The translations under genes were made by a program, and so were the position numbers. From assembly GCF_900460315.1 (NCBI RefSeq), contig NZ_UHIO01000001.1, forward strand, positions 1,440,501 through 1,504,500: a stretch of DNA of 64,000 nt, given 5' to 3'. The notes beneath the pieces were generated by a model. It made no database searches and had not been told where the DNA came from. It was given only the letters and a program-made list of their open reading frames with translations. Numbering within the stretch: position 1 is the stretch's first letter; each line of letters opens with the position of its first letter. Positions 16,761-25,488 of the stretch are shown piece by piece. The stretch is from Veillonella criceti (GTDB lineage: Bacteria; Bacillota; Negativicutes; Veillonellales; Veillonellaceae).

Positions 16761-17351
16761 TCACATTTCTCGGCGGTTCATAACAGCGCCACCGATAGTT
16801 AACTCATCTGCGTATTCAATATCGCCACCAACTGGTACCCCGCGAGCAATACGCGTTACTTTTATACCAATCGGCTTCAATAATCGTGCCAAATAAAGAG
16901 CCGTTGCTTCGCCTTCAGGATCAGGATCGGTAGCCAAAATAACCTCGGTTACTGTTTCGTCACGCAAACGGTCTAAGAGTTCTTTTATACGGATATCTTC
17001 TACCCCAATGCCTTCTAACGGTGATAAAGCCCCCTCTAGCACATGGTATACGCCCTTATAATCACCACTACGTTCAATAGCAATCACATCACGCGAAGTT
17101 TCCACCACGCAAATAACACTGTGATCTCGATTATTGTTGGCACAGTATTCACAAGGATCTTGCGCCGATAAATTAAAACAAACAGAACAGCGTTTAGTCG
17201 CCTCTTTAGCCTGCACAATCGTTGCCACTAAAGCCTCCACCTCTTCATTTGGAAGCTCCACTAAATGATACGCCAAACGGCGAGCCGATTTAGCACCAAT
17301 GCCAGGCAACCGGCGCAATTCTTCTACTAACCGTTCTAAAGGATTCGTCAT
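16761..17351 (-). CDS. recR: Recombination mediator protein RecR
   Basis: 196 residues, normal length. Contains the helix-hairpin-helix (RLPGIGAKSARRLAYHL, ~13-29), a four-cysteine zinc finger (CSVC...CEYC, ~55-71) and the Toprim domain (ICVVETSRDVIAIE; EVILATDPDPEGEATALYL). With RecF and RecO it loads RecA on SSB-coated single-stranded DNA at gaps. The start lies one base after the ybaB stop, so translation is probably coupled; no separate strong ribosome site is seen. Confidence 0.97.
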   Translation of the reverse strand: MTNPLERLVEELRRLPGIGAKSARRLAYHLVELPNEEVEALVATIVQAKEATKRCSVCFNLSAQDPCEYCANNNRDHSVICVVETSRDVIAIERSGDYKGVYHVLEGALSPLEGIGVEDIRIKELLDRLRDETVTEVILATDPDPEGEATALYLARLLKPIGIKVTRIARGVPVGGDIEYADELTIGGAVMNRREM

Positions 17352-17352
17352 C

Positions 17353-17688
17353 TTAGAACATCCCTGGTAATTTCATACCACCAGTTACTTTGCTCATTTC
17401 TTGCGCCATCATGTCATCTACTTTTTGACCAGCTGCATTAACTGCTGATAATACTAAATCTTCTAGCATTTCCATATCATCTGTATCAACTACGGATGGA
17501 TCAATTTTAACAGATTGTACTACTTTTTCACCATTCATAACGATACTAACAGCGCCACCACCAACAGATGCGTCTACTGTTTTCGTTTTTAATTCTTCCT
17601 GCATTTTCTGCATATCTGCTTGCATTTTCTGCACTTTTTTCATCATACCTTGCATATTGCCCATATTTGGCATACCTTTACCGAACAT
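17353..17688 (-). CDS. ybaB: YbaB/EbfC nucleoid-associated protein
   Basis: 111 residues. The Met/Gly-rich N-terminus ([33 protein letters not shown]) and the [23 protein letters not shown] core are typical of the YbaB/EbfC family. It is a small dimeric DNA-binding protein, encoded between dnaX and recR in most bacteria, as here. Good AAAGGAGG start. It coats DNA and may assist repair; its precise role is unsettled in the family. Confidence 0.95.
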   Translation of the reverse strand: MFGKGMPNMGNMQGMMKKVQKMQADMQKMQEELKTKTVDASVGGGAVSIVMNGEKVVQSVKIDPSVVDTDDMEMLEDLVLSAVNAAGQKVDDMMAQEMSKVTGGMKLPGMF

Positions 17689-17727
17689 TGTTGTTCCTCC
17701 TTTAATTCATACACATTTATACGCAGA

Positions 17728-19995
17728 TTAAGATTCTTCTTCATCATCTGGTACAATTTCTACATAAATATCATTACCCTCAGCCGCTGCATGAGCTAAC
17801 GCCCCTATGAGCAATGGATTTTCTAATTCTTCAGGTCTACAATGGTTAGGATCCCATTTTGGTAGACTCTGTAAATTCGTGGCTGTTAAGGTCTTTTTTT
17901 TTTCACCCAATTCACTAGCCACATCCGAATTTACCGGTGAATGATTAGCTGGTGAAACAGCCGTAGCCCCAAAGTCATCAACCACTGGTTCTACTGAATC
18001 AAATTCATCAATTGGTGGTGGCGGTATCTCCATAGCACCAGTGCCAAAATCATCAACCACAGCTTCTGAAACAGGTTTACTGATAGGCTTAACACTCACT
18101 GATTCAGTCTTTGAGGGCCCTACCGATTGGATTGACGGCGACGGCCTATCTGATGCAGGTGTTACCGGCGCCTTAGGCGGTGTACTTTGACTGGCTACAC
18201 CCATTGCTACGTCTTTAGCAGCCTGCCAGTACTGCTTAGCCTCTGGATCGACTTTACTAAACAACTGCACGCGCACGGAATAGCCTAATGCTTGATCCAT
18301 GCTTTGCTCCACTTCATACAATCGGTCCGAATGACCAGCGATAGCCACAAGCGGAGCCTGTGAAAAGAGAAAAACGACACGCTCCTCATCCACATAAATC
18401 AGTTCAGCATTTTTATAAAATCCACTTACCAAATTCCAAGAACGGCTCGAAGCATAATTTAGCATATCCGATTTTATTTTACCATAAGTTTTAGGATTTA
18501 CGATACGTTGTCCAAATACAACACTTTTATCCTCAACAGACGAAATCGGACCTTTTGACTTAGTAGCGCCCCCTTTATGAGCCTCTGAAACAGCCGGCCC
18601 TACTGCGGTAGCTACACTACTAGATTTTGTAGGGCGCACTGACCGTTTTGGCGGTTTAGTCCCTGGTGGTGGCACCATACCAGGCGTTACATGGACTGGT
18701 GAAGGCGCAGACCCTGGCGGAACAGTACCCACTGTCGCAGTGGTACTGACTCCCGCAGAAGTAGCCGTATTCATCCCCTGTATAGGAGCGGCCACCGTAA
18801 CCGTTGGCTGACTTTCTAACTGCGCTAACCGCACACTCCATTGACTATCAGCCGAATCTAACCGACTCTCTACAGCAGCTAAGCGTTCCATCACATCATC
18901 TTCGCTGACTTGTACTCGGGCACAAATACCAAGCAACCCCATCTCGATAACAATCCGCGGATTATCTACTCGCTTAGCATCATTTAAAATCTGTTGTAAT
19001 TCTTTAACATAATAATTTAAATCCTCCACTGAAAATACAGAGGCTTGTGCACTAAATTTCTCTTTAAACGGCGCATACAAGGCCAATTCTTCAGCCGTAG
19101 GCAACACTTTCTCTATTACTAACGCTCTCACATGTTGAATCAAGGCCTCAATAATTTGCTTACTATCGCGTCCTTCGCTAAGTGCCTTTTTACATGCCAC
19201 TAATACAGATGCACCATCACCTTGACGCAAATAATCTAAGAACGTCATAATCCACTCTTTGCCGACTAGACCAATCATAGACTCTACTGTTTCTGACGTA
19301 ATCTGATCCGTAGCCATCCCAGAACATTGATCTAGGATACTCAATGCATCACGCAGACCCCCATCAGCATGAATGGCAATTAACTGTGCCGCTTCAGGCG
19401 TTAACTGAATCTGACTTTCTGCAGCCACATGAAGCAGATGTTCCGCAATATCATCCGCCGTAATACGGCGGAATGTATACCGCTGACAACGCGACAAAAT
19501 GGTAACTGGTAGTTTATCTACTTCTGTTGTAGCAAAGATAAACATAATATGGGGTGGTGGTTCTTCAATCGTTTTAAGTAGCGCATTCCATGCTTCATTC
19601 GTCAACATGTGCGCTTCATCAATAATAAAAATTTTCTTGCGACCTTCTACTGGCAGAAATTTAACACTTTCTCGTAAAGACCGAATTTCATCAATACCAC
19701 GATTAGACGCCGCATCAATTTCTAATACATCCATAGATTGACCATTTAAAATCTGCTTGCACGAAGTACATTCATTACACGGATGATCAGTTGGTCCTTT
19801 TTCACAATTAATAGCCCGGGCAAAAATCTTGGCCACACTGGTTTTCCCTGTTCCACGGGGTCCTGAAAAGAGGTAAGCATGAGCCACTTTATCTTCACGA
19901 ATCGCTCGCATCAAAGTTTCACTCACTTGCTTTTGCCCTACTACATCCGTAAATGTCTGAGGTCGCCACTTACGATACAACGCTACATAACTCAT
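17728..19995 (-). CDS. dnaX: DNA polymerase III subunits gamma/tau
   Basis: 755 residues. The clamp-loader AAA+ core holds Walker A GPRGTGKTS (45-53), a zinc-binding cysteine set (C64, C73, C76, C79), Walker B IIDEAH (124-129) and the arginine-finger region (SRCQRYTF). After ~400 come Pro/Ser/Thr-rich linkers and a C-terminal tau-like region that would tie the loader to the polymerase. A 10-base A run on the coding strand (T10 at 17894-17903) lies about 50 codons before the end. Loss of one A would bring a stop within a few codons, so slippage there would yield a shorter form. First protein gene of the operon, 89 bases after the SRP RNA. Confidence 0.96.
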   Translation of the reverse strand: MSYVALYRKWRPQTFTDVVGQKQVSETLMRAIREDKVAHAYLFSGPRGTGKTSVAKIFARAINCEKGPTDHPCNECTSCKQILNGQSMDVLEIDAASNRGIDEIRSLRESVKFLPVEGRKKIFIIDEAHMLTNEAWNALLKTIEEPPPHIMFIFATTEVDKLPVTILSRCQRYTFRRITADDIAEHLLHVAAESQIQLTPEAAQLIAIHADGGLRDALSILDQCSGMATDQITSETVESMIGLVGKEWIMTFLDYLRQGDGASVLVACKKALSEGRDSKQIIEALIQHVRALVIEKVLPTAEELALYAPFKEKFSAQASVFSVEDLNYYVKELQQILNDAKRVDNPRIVIEMGLLGICARVQVSEDDVMERLAAVESRLDSADSQWSVRLAQLESQPTVTVAAPIQGMNTATSAGVSTTATVGTVPPGSAPSPVHVTPGMVPPPGTKPPKRSVRPTKSSSVATAVGPAVSEAHKGGATKSKGPISSVEDKSVVFGQRIVNPKTYGKIKSDMLNYASSRSWNLVSGFYKNAELIYVDEERVVFLFSQAPLVAIAGHSDRLYEVEQSMDQALGYSVRVQLFSKVDPEAKQYWQAAKDVAMGVASQSTPPKAPVTPASDRPSPSIQSVGPSKTESVSVKPISKPVSEAVVDDFGTGAMEIPPPPIDEFDSVEPVVDDFGATAVSPANHSPVNSDVASELGEKKKTLTATNLQSLPKWDPNHCRPEELENPLLIGALAHAAAEGNDIYVEIVPDDEEES

Positions 19996-20083
19996 AACCT
20001 ACCTCCTTTCTTGCTATACTTTATTAACTAGCATATTTCACTGTCTATATTTCACTATCAATTTTATGTTTCACTACCAATCA

Positions 20084-20246
20084 AAAAAAGCCGTAGCAAC
20101 ACTCGATTATGACAGCCTTATAGGTTCCCTCGTGGCACATGAAAGTAACCGCTTAGTGCTGCTATCTCTCGATCCTGACACGATTCACAGGCTTCCATTG
20201 CACGAGCCCCACAAGACTGCCATAATCCAGTCCTGCATTACGGCTA
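20084..20246 (-). ncRNA. ffs: Signal recognition particle RNA
   Basis: The minus strand contains the SRP core: GTCAGGATCGAGAGATAGCAGCA followed by a TAAG turn, close to the Bacillus scRNA core. It is flanked by CCTGTGAATCGTGTC and CATGTGCCACGAGGG, which pair into helix 8. The ends (AGCCGTA and TACGGCT) also pair and a T-run follows. Position just upstream of dnaX is the usual one in Firmicutes. It binds Ffh and targets membrane and secretory proteins. About 163 bases, intermediate between the 4.5S type and the 270-base Bacillus form. Ends are inferred from pairing and the promoter. Confidence 0.9.
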
Positions 20247-20254
20247 GCTATATT

Positions 20255-20283
20255 ATTATATACTAATAAGTGTAAAAATACAA
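20255..20283 (-). promoter_or_regulatory. Promoter of the SRP RNA (and dnaX string)
   Basis: On the minus strand TTGTAT and TATAAT are separated by 17 bases. The predicted start lies about 8 bases below the -10, which agrees with the paired 5' end of the SRP RNA. Confidence 0.7.
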
Positions 20284-20425
20284 GCTAACACCCTTTTGAA
20301 CTACTAAAATAATCAATGTATACACATAAAAGCATATACGCCACTCTTACTATATAGTATAATATCTATATCTTTATATTCTATAGACATTATTATTTTG
20401 ATTTATGACATGAAAGGAATGTAAT

Positions 20426-21847
20426 ATGGACGCGTTCAACTCTCTCGTCGGAACCATAACAGGCTTTCTCTGGGACTACATTATCATTATCTACCTAGTA
20501 GCCGCTGGTTTTTGGTTCTCTCTCTCCACTGGTTTCATCCAAATCCGACACCTTAAAGAAATGGTACGACTCTTAGGTGAAGGGGTAGGTACCAAAACCA
20601 ATGGCAATCGTATTTCCTCTTTCCAGGCCTTTTGCGTAAGCTCAGCCTCTCGCGTGGGTGTTGGTAATATTGCAGGCATCGCTATCGCTGTCGTACTTGG
20701 TGGTCCAGGCGCTGTTTTCTGGATGTGGTTTATTGCCTTTTTAGGCGCGGCAACTGGCTTCGTTGAAAGTACCTTAGCCCAGATTTATAAAGTCCCTTCT
20801 AAAAAAGGTGGCTTCCATGGTGGCCCAGCCTACTATATCAAACAAGGTCTAAAAAGCCCTGTATTTGCTTTCATTTTTGCCGTACTCATCAGTGTTACTT
20901 ACGGTCTTATCTACAATTCCGTACAAGCTAATACACTGGCTAGTGCCCTTCAGACCGTGCAAATTGATCTTCAATATACCGCCATTGCCGTAACTATTTT
21001 AACAGCCCTTGTTATCTTTGGTGGAATTGCTCGTGTAGCCCGCCTCAGTGAATGGCTAGTCCCTATAATGGCCGGCGTATATATCTTAACAGCTATCTAT
21101 ATTGTACTCGTTAACATTACGGAATTACCTAATGTATTTTATGCTATTTTCACTAAAGCCTTCACCTTTGATGCTGCATCCGGTGGTTTCTTTGGGGCCG
21201 CCATTATGAATGGTATTAAACGTGGCTTATTCTCCAATGAAGCTGGGGAAGGGTCCGTACCAAATGCAGCAGCCACAGCGGATGTGAGTCACCCGGTTAA
21301 ACAAGGTCTTATCCAAAGTTTTGGTGTATTTGTTGATACCTTCTTAGTATGTACGGCCTCTGCATTTATCGTACTCGTATCAGGTAACTACGAAAGCTCT
21401 AACCTTACTGGTATCGCCCTTGTACAGCATGACCTCGCTATGCAACTTGGCGATTGGGCGCCTGGCGTTATGGCTATTTTCATCTTCATGTTCGCCTTCT
21501 CTTCTATCGTAGGTAACTACTACTATGGTGAAATTAACATTGCTCATTTAACTAAAAACACGTTATACCTCCATATCTTCCGCATTTTTGTAGTTATTAT
21601 GGTATATTTTGGCTCTATTGCATCCTTAAATCTAGTATGGAACTTGGCCGATTTATTCATGGCCTTCATGGTTCTTACTAACTTAACTGCTATTCTGTTA
21701 CTCGCCAAGCAAAGCAAAGTAGCTATGTTTGACTATTTTAAACAGAAAAAAGCGGGGATTGTAGAACCAACCTTCGATCGTAGCACCTTACCTAATCAAG
21801 AAGGCATCGTTTGGTGGCATAAAGATGCTAAACATGAAGATGCTTAA
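20426..21847 (+). CDS. Alanine/glycine:cation symporter (AGCS family)
   Basis: 473 residues, about 11 membrane segments. It carries the classic AGCS signature SRVGVGNIAGIAIAVVLGGPGAVFWMW (~75-100) and RGLFSNEAGEGSVPNAAA. The family imports alanine or glycine with Na+ (or H+). Start preceded by GAAAGGAATG. It is divergent from the SRP RNA. The next gene, an amino-acid-binding lipoprotein, lies about 120 bases downstream, so the two may be functionally related. This is the canonical one of three AGCS paralogues in the window. Confidence 0.93.
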   Translation: MDAFNSLVGTITGFLWDYIIIIYLVAAGFWFSLSTGFIQIRHLKEMVRLLGEGVGTKTNGNRISSFQAFCVSSASRVGVGNIAGIAIAVVLGGPGAVFWMWFIAFLGAATGFVESTLAQIYKVPSKKGGFHGGPAYYIKQGLKSPVFAFIFAVLISVTYGLIYNSVQANTLASALQTVQIDLQYTAIAVTILTALVIFGGIARVARLSEWLVPIMAGVYILTAIYIVLVNITELPNVFYAIFTKAFTFDAASGGFFGAAIMNGIKRGLFSNEAGEGSVPNAAATADVSHPVKQGLIQSFGVFVDTFLVCTASAFIVLVSGNYESSNLTGIALVQHDLAMQLGDWAPGVMAIFIFMFAFSSIVGNYYYGEINIAHLTKNTLYLHIFRIFVVIMVYFGSIASLNLVWNLADLFMAFMVLTNLTAILLLAKQSKVAMFDYFKQKKAGIVEPTFDRSTLPNQEGIVWWHKDAKHEDA

Positions 21848-21968
21848 ACATAAAATCGTATAGATATACAAAATTATTTTTATTTTATTGATATTTATAC
21901 AAAAACGGGCTATAATATGCTTATAATTTAATTTTAAATCACCTAATATGTAAATGGGGGCGGACAGT

Positions 21969-22760
21969 ATGTTTAATAGTCTAAAAAAATTAGCAAGCAA
22001 AAAAGTAGTGGTAACACTGACAGCGGCTCTATTAACCGCTGGTTTAATTGCTGGTTGCGGTAGTAGCACCGGTAGTGATTCACAAGAAAAAGTTCTTAAA
22101 GTAGGGGCCGAAACAACCTTCCCTCCTTTTGAATTCACCGAAGGGGATAAATATGTAGGCTTTGACATTGACTTAGCTGATGCAGTCGCTAAAAAAATGG
22201 GCTACAAAATGGAATTCAAAAGCATGGGCTTTGATGCGCTAATTCCTGCCTTACAAAGTAAAGATATTGATATGATTGCCTCTGGTTTAAGCGCTACACC
22301 AGAACGTGAAAAAGCCGTATTATTCAGTACACCATACTTTGACAAGGGTGGCTTCGTAGCCATTGTCAAAAAAGGTGATACAGCTACTGGTATGAATGAC
22401 TTAGCAGGCAAACGCATCGTTGTCCAAATTGGTAGTGTTGCTTTAGATGTAGCTGAAAAAATCCCTAATGCACAAGTTAAATCTGTAGATAGCAACTCTC
22501 AATTATTCAATGAATTAAACGCAGGCACAGCTGATGCTATCGTCCTTGATAATGCTGTTGCACTTTACTACTTAAAACAAGGTGCCGATGCCGATGCTAA
22601 AATTATTGGCGACCCAGTAGATCCAGAACCATTTGTATGGGCCTTCCGTAAAGATGACAAACAGCTAAAAGAAAAAGCTGACAAAGCATTAGAAGAATTA
22701 AAAGCTGACGGCACTTACGACAAAATCTATGAAAAATGGTTTGGCGCTGCAAAAAAATAA
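21969..22760 (+). CDS. Amino-acid ABC transporter substrate-binding lipoprotein
   Basis: About 263 residues. The ATG at 21969 is preferred because GGGGGCGG lies about 6 bases upstream; the frame opens at 21954. N-terminus: K-rich, hydrophobic core, then LIAGC lipobox, so a lipid-anchored protein. The rest is an SBP_bac_3 (GlnH/ArtJ-like) domain: ETTFPPFEF, VGFDIDLADAVAKKMGYK, DMIASGLSATPEREKAVLFSTPYF, and a C-terminal LKADGTYDKIYEKWFG. It captures polar or basic amino acids for an ABC importer. No permease or ATPase gene is adjacent, so its transporter is encoded elsewhere. Ends at a strong hairpin. Confidence 0.93.
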   Translation: MFNSLKKLASKKVVVTLTAALLTAGLIAGCGSSTGSDSQEKVLKVGAETTFPPFEFTEGDKYVGFDIDLADAVAKKMGYKMEFKSMGFDALIPALQSKDIDMIASGLSATPEREKAVLFSTPYFDKGGFVAIVKKGDTATGMNDLAGKRIVVQIGSVALDVAEKIPNAQVKSVDSNSQLFNELNAGTADAIVLDNAVALYYLKQGADADAKIIGDPVDPEPFVWAFRKDDKQLKEKADKALEELKADGTYDKIYEKWFGAAKK

Positions 22761-22806
22761 TAGCAATATATAAGATTTAATCCAAATCACAAATAATTCA
22801 ATATGA

Positions 22807-22861
22807 AAAGAGCTGTAACGAAATAGCGGAATCGAATCCGTATTTCAGTTACAGCTCTTTT
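22807..22861 (+). terminator. CTGTAAC/GTTACAG hairpin terminator
   Basis: AAAGAGCTGTAACGAAAT pairs with ATTTCAGTTACAGCTCTTT, with inner GCGGAAT/AATCCG pairing, followed by TTTTTAT. It ends the binding-protein gene and may also serve the convergent carrier gene. Arms match the IS ends at 3871 and 5763. Confidence 0.85.
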
Positions 22862-22932
22862 TATATTACAAGATACATAAACACAACTACAACGTAATAG
22901 GTTACCAAAGTTTACTGTTTACTATTTACCAC

Positions 22933-24333
22933 TTACCAAAGGCCTAGTACATGCCACCAAGCTAGCCCTACTACAAAATAAACAGCCATAGAATAAAACG
23001 CTATCACATGACCAGTTAACCACCAACGACCTTCAGCCACATAACCGGCACCAAACAGCAAAGGTCCCACTGCATTCCCATAATGAGTCAATAAACTTGC
23101 TAATTGTGCTGATGCAGCAACTAATAACAATAGTGGAATCGCTGGTAAACCAAAGACTTGCCCCAATGTGAAAATAACAGGCACCAAGGTGACTACATAA
23201 GCAATCGTTGAGGCAAAGAAATAGCGAATTAACATAGTTAGAACCAATAATAATGCCAGCGCAACTAGTGGCGGAAAAATATGCAAATCCAAATTATTAT
23301 GGAACCAATCGCCTAACCATAAGAAGAAACCACCTTTAGTCAATGCATCGGATATCCCCATAATTCCTGAATACCATACAAAAGTACTCCAACCACTTTT
23401 TACATCCATTACTTGAGTCCAAGATATAACATTGGTAATCATTGAAATCGCTAAAAAGGCAATCGCTACGGCTGCCGTAGGAATCTTAGTCATGCCCCCC
23501 GTTACCCAACCAATGATAGCAAGCACAAAGTATAAAGCCAATAACTTCTCTTTAGTTGACATAGGGCCAATTTCTTCACGCCCCGCTTTAGCTAAGGCTT
23601 TATTATCAATCGATTTTAACTCTGGCGTATTAATACGATATACAATATATGGCGTAAGTAATAAACAAATACACCCTGGTACTAACATAGCCTGTGCCCA
23701 ACCAAGCCAAGTAATATCAGCCCCCATAATCGTATTTGACAAATGAATCATCATCGGCATAATAGCGCCAGAGGTAACAAATAAAGTCCCTGTGGTCAAG
23801 CTATTCTGGTACAATAAACTCATAAAGAAGGCGCCCACACGTTTAGGATTTTTATCTGGATACGAGTCTAATGTATATGCTAGATTTTGAAAAATAGGAT
23901 ACACTAAACCGCCTGAACGAGCTGTATTAGACGGAATCGCCGGTGATAAAATAAAATCTGTTAATGTTGACACATAGCCTAAACGCAATGTGGTATGCCC
24001 AAACTTATCAATCAAAAAATATGCAATGCGTTTACCAAGCCCCGTAATTACAAAGCAATGCCCTATGACAAAGGCCGTTAAAATAAGCCAAGATGTACTG
24101 CTACTAAACGCACTTAACGCATCTTTTAATTGTAAATAGACGGTAGATAATACTGACATACTGATAATCAAAATAACAGGTTCTGGAAAAGGTCGCAACA
24201 CTATACCTAAAACCGTACCTAAATATAAGCCCAATACACGCCAAGTTGCTACTGCTAGACCTTCTGGCGCTGGTATTAGCCAAAATAATAGCACCACTAA
24301 AACACAACATATGCTTTTTATCCACTTACCCAT
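22933..24333 (-). CDS. DASS-family di/tricarboxylate carrier
   Basis: 466 residues; start at the ATG 24333 behind GGAGG (the frame runs back to a GTG within that site). Twelve or so membrane segments. Features of the DASS/SLC13 (CitT-like) group: FPEPVILIISMSVLSTV near the N-terminus, SPAIPSNTARSGGLVYPI (the SNT substrate/Na+ motif), LTTGTLFVTSGAIMP, and a second-half LLTHYGNAVGPLLFGAGY. Members take up citrate, tartrate, succinate or related acids with Na+ or by exchange. It is the last gene of an aconitase-PrpF-carrier operon, so a tricarboxylate such as citrate or an aconitate isomer is the likely substrate. Confidence 0.88.
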   Translation of the reverse strand: MGKWIKSICCVLVVLLFWLIPAPEGLAVATWRVLGLYLGTVLGIVLRPFPEPVILIISMSVLSTVYLQLKDALSAFSSSTSWLILTAFVIGHCFVITGLGKRIAYFLIDKFGHTTLRLGYVSTLTDFILSPAIPSNTARSGGLVYPIFQNLAYTLDSYPDKNPKRVGAFFMSLLYQNSLTTGTLFVTSGAIMPMMIHLSNTIMGADITWLGWAQAMLVPGCICLLLTPYIVYRINTPELKSIDNKALAKAGREEIGPMSTKEKLLALYFVLAIIGWVTGGMTKIPTAAVAIAFLAISMITNVISWTQVMDVKSGWSTFVWYSGIMGISDALTKGGFFLWLGDWFHNNLDLHIFPPLVALALLLVLTMLIRYFFASTIAYVVTLVPVIFTLGQVFGLPAIPLLLLVAASAQLASLLTHYGNAVGPLLFGAGYVAEGRWWLTGHVIAFYSMAVYFVVGLAWWHVLGLW

Positions 24334-24346
24334 AAATACCTCCACG

Positions 24347-25486
24347 TCATACTGTTACGTAGGCAAACCCTTCCATAATAGGCCGTGCAGTACGTGCTAC
24401 CCCAGCCTTATATAAAACGTAGTCTGAACCGTCATGTTTAATATCAATACTAAAACTAAAAGAACCCGATGGATGCCCTAATACAACCGTATGGCTTGCT
24501 TTAGCTCGTTCACTCACTATTTCATTAACTACTGTACCTGGTATTAAGGCGGCCGTTGCCGTACAAATCCCACCGGTTACTGCATACGCTTTATGAATCA
24601 CCTTTAAAGCTTTAGTCCGTGCTACCAAATCAATGCTATCGGACTCAATCTCACGTCCATCTACAGTTAAATAAGATTGTGCTGAGGCTACCATACAAAC
24701 CTTTGGCACCGCAGGGCTAGCGCTTTCCAGCGTATCAACAAGTCCCATCATAACGGCCCCTTTATGTCTAATTTCTTCAAGAATATTTAGCAAGCCCTGC
24801 GGGTCACTTTCAATATCAGCCGGTAACTCTGTACCTATGTAGCCTAACGCATCGGCTCTGACGAATATGGCCGGCGTCGCTGCATCTACTAAACTTACAG
24901 AAATTGTTCGACCATCGGCTAAGGTAATTTCATTTTTCACCTGTCCGGTTGGTAATAGGGCGCCCGTTTTAGAACCTGCTGGATCTTTAAAATACAAAAT
25001 TATTTTTGAAGCCGTTCCAGGCACTCCATCAATAGCAAACTCACCAAGAACAGAAGGTTCTCCATTTTTCACAGGAATATGAGCCTCAATCACTTTATCT
25101 GTATTAGTATTATAGATACGAACCACTGTTTCCGGCTCTACAGGCGTAACTAGGCCTCGCATAATGGCAAATACACCCACACCAGCGGACATATTGCCAC
25201 AATTGCCTTCATAATCAACCACGGCCTCCTCAATACCAACATAGCCAAAGGTATAATCTACATCAATCCCCGTTCGCTGTGATTTCCCTACCAACGCAAC
25301 TTTACTTGTCAGTGGATCGGCCCCACCAATACCATCAATCTGGCGTTTATCAGGGCTCCCATACAAGGACAAGATGCAAGCATCGCGTGACTTTGTATCC
25401 GCTGGTAAATCAGCTATATCAATATAGGCCCCTTTACTCGTGCCACCACGCATATATATAACTGGTAATTTCACATACCCTTCCAT
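24347..25486 (-). CDS. PrpF-family isomerase (aconitate/methylaconitate type)
   Basis: 379 residues. PrpF hallmarks: YMRGGTSKGAY at the start, DGIGGADPLTSKVA (~57-70), NCGNMSAGVGVFA (~96-108, catalytic-cysteine loop of the diaminopimelate-epimerase fold) and HPSGSFSFSI near the end. Family members isomerise the double bond of 2-methylaconitate or of trans-aconitate, or tautomerise oxalomesaconate. The gene lies 3 bases after aconitase and 14 before the carrier gene. No methylcitrate synthase or methylisocitrate lyase is present, so conversion of an aconitate isomer into the aconitase substrate is the best guess. Confidence 0.85.
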   Translation of the reverse strand: MEGYVKLPVIYMRGGTSKGAYIDIADLPADTKSRDACILSLYGSPDKRQIDGIGGADPLTSKVALVGKSQRTGIDVDYTFGYVGIEEAVVDYEGNCGNMSAGVGVFAIMRGLVTPVEPETVVRIYNTNTDKVIEAHIPVKNGEPSVLGEFAIDGVPGTASKIILYFKDPAGSKTGALLPTGQVKNEITLADGRTISVSLVDAATPAIFVRADALGYIGTELPADIESDPQGLLNILEEIRHKGAVMMGLVDTLESASPAVPKVCMVASAQSYLTVDGREIESDSIDLVARTKALKVIHKAYAVTGGICTATAALIPGTVVNEIVSERAKASHTVVLGHPSGSFSFSIDIKHDGSDYVLYKAGVARTARPIMEGFAYVTV

Positions 25487-25488
25487 GC

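Noticed and set aside
20066-20266. A 66-codon plus-strand frame upstream of the AGCS gene
   Set aside because: It is antisense to the SRP RNA, whose conserved core and pairing explain the sequence; no ribosome site or protein signal.
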